From: Cristatella mucedo
Lineage: Eukaryota; Bryozoa; Phylactolaemata; Cristatellidae
DNA: 64,000 nt
NCBI GenBank assembly: GCA_009760855.2
Contig: WPIO01000029.1
Coordinates: 595,501-659,500 of the forward strand
Direction of reading: 5' to 3'
Shown: in pieces, positions 60,937-64,000 of the stretch
Numbering within the stretch: the first letter of the stretch is position 1
Layout of the letters: each line of letters starts with the position of its first letter
Notes under the pieces: model-generated
The model's database searches: none
What the model was told of the DNA's origin: nothing
Seen by the model: the letters and a program-made list of their open reading frames with translations, nothing else
Position numbers and translations under genes: made by a program

Positions 60937-60939
60937 ATG
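60937..60939 (+). CDS. NSA2: NSA2 coding exon 1 (start codon only)
   Basis: The sequence GCAGTATG is followed directly by gtaagatg, a strong donor. The NSA2 family begins MPQNE, and exon 2 starts CCTCAGAATGAA (PQNE) right after an acceptor, so this exon supplies only Met. The 5' UTR part starts somewhere in about 60,850-60,930. Confidence 0.85.
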
Positions 60940-63614
60940 GTAAGATGCCTCAGTTGCAGTGCATGGTTTTTACCGTAGCTGCTTCTTCTCGTGAATGGCT
61001 CGCTAAACTAATGCTATTTCAGCTGTTGCATTGCCATATGGAGGTCATACATAGAAAGGAACTAGTACCATTACTGTAAACCGGGTTCACGAGAGATAGT
61101 CAGGCTTAGCCGCATAAAAAATGTAGGTACAAATATGTGCTCTGCGGTATAAGTCTGCTGCTATGAAGCGTATTACGCTTTCATTTGCTATGGTGTGCGC
61201 CGTCGTTCTTGCAATAACTCAGAAACAAAGTTGATTCAGCGTGTGATCGCTACTCAAGTAAAAGAAATTAAAAGCTATAAATGTAATCAGTAAGCATAAC
61301 CTCCGCCTAGCCTTAGTAGTGATATAATGTAATCAAATGTGTACTTTAAGCAGAAGATTATGTGTACGATTTTTTATGAAGATGTCATCGACACTTTTGG
61401 CCAGTACGACGAAGGCTAGCAATACAGTGGATGTGGCAAGAACCGAACAAAGCTCCATCCCACGAATATGTGCTTAGCTTCCAACTGTATGATCTTTAGG
61501 AAATATGGATGAGACGTTCCTTCAGCTAACCAGCCTGAAATATAAAAAAAATTGTAGAAATTGTGGGAAATTGAGTAGTGAAATAATCAAGAAGCTTCGC
61601 AGGTTGTGGTAACTATGCTGTTGATATACTTTGCCTTATGGATCTGGATCTTAACCTAGGTGTAAGATGCACGCACTTAAACGACCCTGGATGGGGGTGT
61701 TCGAGCTGTTACAGCACTTCTGCTCCCTATATACATAAGGCTGAGAAATCAGCCAAATTTGGCTTTAGGAATGAGTCATGCCTGCCTCCGACCTGAGAAA
61801 GAGCATGTCGTGTTACTCATACTCACTACACTTCCCTCGTTGCTGTAAATAATGGTATCTGATCTGATCTACCAACTACATTAGTATCAAGTTGCCAGTT
61901 ACTGGCTTTCGTGATCATTAACTGAACTGCTTTCAAGTTGTGTGCTTGTGTGTATTTGAGCATCTTTGTGTTGCATGTGTGCCCAGGTGCAGATCCAGCT
62001 CGCTGCTTTTTCAAGGAGATTTAAAACGTCCTTGCATTTCCAAATCAGATGTCACAGGCAGCAGAAATTCGCAGCTAGTATTTGTATTCTTTGTCTCCCA
62101 AGTCCTTGGTGATCACTGAACTATAGGAGAAGCAGTCAGCTCGTCAAGGCTGCCTAGCATTGTAGAATATGCATATTAGCTTTGACCTGAAACATTACTT
62201 GCTGTCTAATGAGTAAATGTTCTCAGTCATGCGTCTGTTTGCCAAACTTTGGTCGGATAGCCTATGAGTGAGCCTGACAAATTGGGCGAATTGTTGTGCT
62301 CTGGGATCTGGCTACTGCATGTTTTGAAAACATCAGTTGGGACTGCTAGATTAGTTGGATCATTTGCTGTCTCATTACGGTAAAAGTGTTGATCATGTCA
62401 TCGGCAGGTGGCCTGCAAAAATTAAGACTGGCTGAAATAGTTCGGTGTATGTAGTTCTTTTTCTCACATTTATTTGCTCCTCGATAGCGCCCCGACGTAG
62501 CTTGAATGTTCAAAGCATCACTTGCGACTGATATTGTTTCCAAGCCATTCAAACTAGCCTCTGGGTTCTGCCCATGGTATAATAGCAGCCTGTTTTGGAT
62601 TGTTATTTTGACAAATTATTTTGTCTACTAAGCTTGTCATGAAACAGAAAAAGAATGCGTGCCAGGTAAGTTTCAGTTTAGAATAAATTGCTATCATTCA
62701 ACTAAGCCTGCTCGTAACCCATTTCTCAAGCATAAGGTAGTTGTGATAGGTAGTCGGTACAGGAAGCTTAATATTGTTTGTGTAGTTTAAATTTCTAAGA
62801 ATTTACATTTGCACATTATTGGCTTATATAGGACCATTTAAATCACTTGGTAGGTTTGCTATTCGTACGCTGTTATAGCTGGTAGGTGGCAGGCTATTGC
62901 TGTGGACTACTGGAATGGCCTATGGGCACCGACGTTGAGCCTTAGCCAGCAGTAAAGCTGTCAATTATTATTTATCACCTCAAAAGTAATTTATTGTCCA
63001 GTCTATTTATTGTGAGGACTATTTTGAGCACAATTAGCCACCAATATCCTGAAACCGGAATCTCAATTTACCCTGAAATCAGATGAAGCTGCAAAGCAAT
63101 ATACATTCCTCTGTTGTCTTCGATTGATAGTGTATTCATTACTCACTTGTTTGCTATAGAAGATACATACGAACCGTTGTTTCTCACCGTATGCCAAAAA
63201 TTAAGGCTTAGGTGTTACCGTTTTCCATATTTGATCAGTTCTCGAATCCCAAATAGGATCGCATGACGTTTGTGATCATTCCTGGTATATTCTAAGGTAA
63301 TTGCACTACAGTAACTTCTCAGGTATTCAGTGCCGAAACAAGTGGTGTGATCTTGTGGTTGTAGCCTCAGAATGAACACATTGAGCTGCACAGGAAGCGG
63401 CATGGCTTCCGGCTGGACTATCACGAGAAAAAGTGAGTATGCATGTACCTATTTGTTGTAGTATACTACTCGGTGATGTTGCTGGCGACGTCTTGTAACC
63501 ACATTTATTTCTGCCAGAAGTTCTTGCTTGATATATTCTGTATTACAGGAGAAAGAAGGAAGGTCGAATGCCTCACGAGATGGCTGAGAAGGCTCAAAAG
63601 CTAAGAGGAATACG
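60937..63614 (+). CDS. NSA2: NSA2 (TINP1), ribosome biogenesis factor, partial (3' end outside window)
   Basis: NSA2 is a nucleolar factor needed for 27S/32S pre-rRNA processing and 60S subunit maturation. Three coding exons are visible: 60937-60939 (the ATG alone), 63365-63432 and 63549-63614. Together they read M, PQNEHIELHRKRHGFRLDYH, EKKRKKEGRMPHEMAEKAQK and LRGI, nearly identical to the highly conserved N-terminus of eukaryotic NSA2. The phases agree (0, then 2, then 2). The last donor is gtaagc at 63615. The remaining exons (expected next: AKLYHKQRHAEK) are not in the last 385 bases. The gene shares its promoter region with ZC3H10. Confidence 0.95.
60940..63364. other. NSA2 intron 1
   Basis: 2.4 kb of unique AT-rich sequence with no repeats or nested gene recognised. 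Confidence 0.7.
63365..63432 (+). CDS. NSA2: NSA2 coding exon 2
   Basis: The acceptor is ggttgtag. The exon encodes PQNEHIELHRKRHGFRLDYH and EK, and ends in phase 2 with donor gtgagt. Confidence 0.96.
63549..63614 (+). CDS. NSA2: NSA2 coding exon 3
   Basis: The acceptor is attacag. The first G completes a Lys codon, followed by RKKEGRMPHEMAEKAQKLRG and Ile. The donor gtaagc leaves phase 2. Confidence 0.95.
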
Positions 63615-64000
63615 GTAAGCTGTTCTTTGCTTTATTATTTAGCAAGGCATCGTTTTGGCTGATTTTTTGCATTTTGCATGTGGTTTCGTGATCTGGTCCT
63701 CGTGGTTGTTAGAGCATGGGCCCGATCCTTGCCTGATAGTCCACATTGTGTGTCGCTTGCTCATTAGCTGACGTGTCTTGTTGATTCTATAAGATGCTTT
63801 GACAGTAGTTATGCTAGCTGTTACCTCCTGAACCTTTCAGTACTTCTGTTTCCACCCATCAAAAGGTAGCCGTTTGCATCTCCCGGGGTGAGGATGCTGA
63901 TTCTTTCTTTGGCCGTCTTGGTGCTGTGTTCTTTTACATAACCAGAACAGAAAACTTTCTCGGCACACTCTCGGTCGATGGAAATTTTTAATTAACTATG
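63615..64000. other. NSA2 intron 3, start
   Basis: T-rich unique sequence. The next NSA2 exon lies beyond the window. Confidence 0.7.

Overview
The window is animal (metazoan) nuclear DNA, most likely from an invertebrate. It shows spliced genes with conserved GT/AG junctions, long introns, tRNA-derived SINEs, CR1/L2-type LINEs, solo LTRs and many microsatellites. I cannot name the species from the sequence alone.

Four conserved genes can be assembled exon by exon with matching reading phases. (1) TAF1B, minus strand, 5 coding exons from 24,437 down to 4,594: the zinc-ribbon/cyclin-like subunit of the RNA polymerase I factor SL1. (2) PRODH2, plus strand, 8 coding exons from 33,154 to 56,878: mitochondrial hydroxyproline dehydrogenase, 449 residues, carrying the Ser that separates hydroxyproline from proline enzymes. 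(3) ZC3H10, minus strand, 6 coding exons from 59,527 to 57,093 plus a 5' UTR exon: a three-CCCH-finger RNA-binding protein, 365 residues. (4) NSA2, plus strand, starting at 60,937 and leaving the window: a ribosome-biogenesis factor whose first coding exon holds only the ATG. PRODH2 and ZC3H10 converge with overlapping 3' ends. ZC3H10 and NSA2 diverge from a shared short promoter region. There is no sign of a common pathway, although TAF1B and NSA2 both serve ribosome production.

Layout: 0.5-1.6 kb holds a SINE and a fragment of an R2/NeSL-type retrotransposon endonuclease. 2-4 kb holds a LINE and a SINE, each interrupted by a putative solo LTR. 4.6-24.5 kb is TAF1B with LINE-filled introns. 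24.6-32.5 kb is intergenic, with SINEs, a long inverted-repeat (foldback) element and LINE copies. 33-57 kb is PRODH2, whose 11-kb first intron is packed with nested LINEs and whose last intron carries a decayed Ty3/Gypsy element. 57-64 kb is gene-dense and nearly repeat-free.

The repeats are the most unusual part. One SINE family ends in the same 3' tail as the dominant LINE, which suggests it is mobilised by that LINE. Two LINE copies encode identical proteins over their shared part, so they are recent. Three insertions have TG...CA ends and short target duplications. No prokaryotic features (operons, CRISPR) are present.
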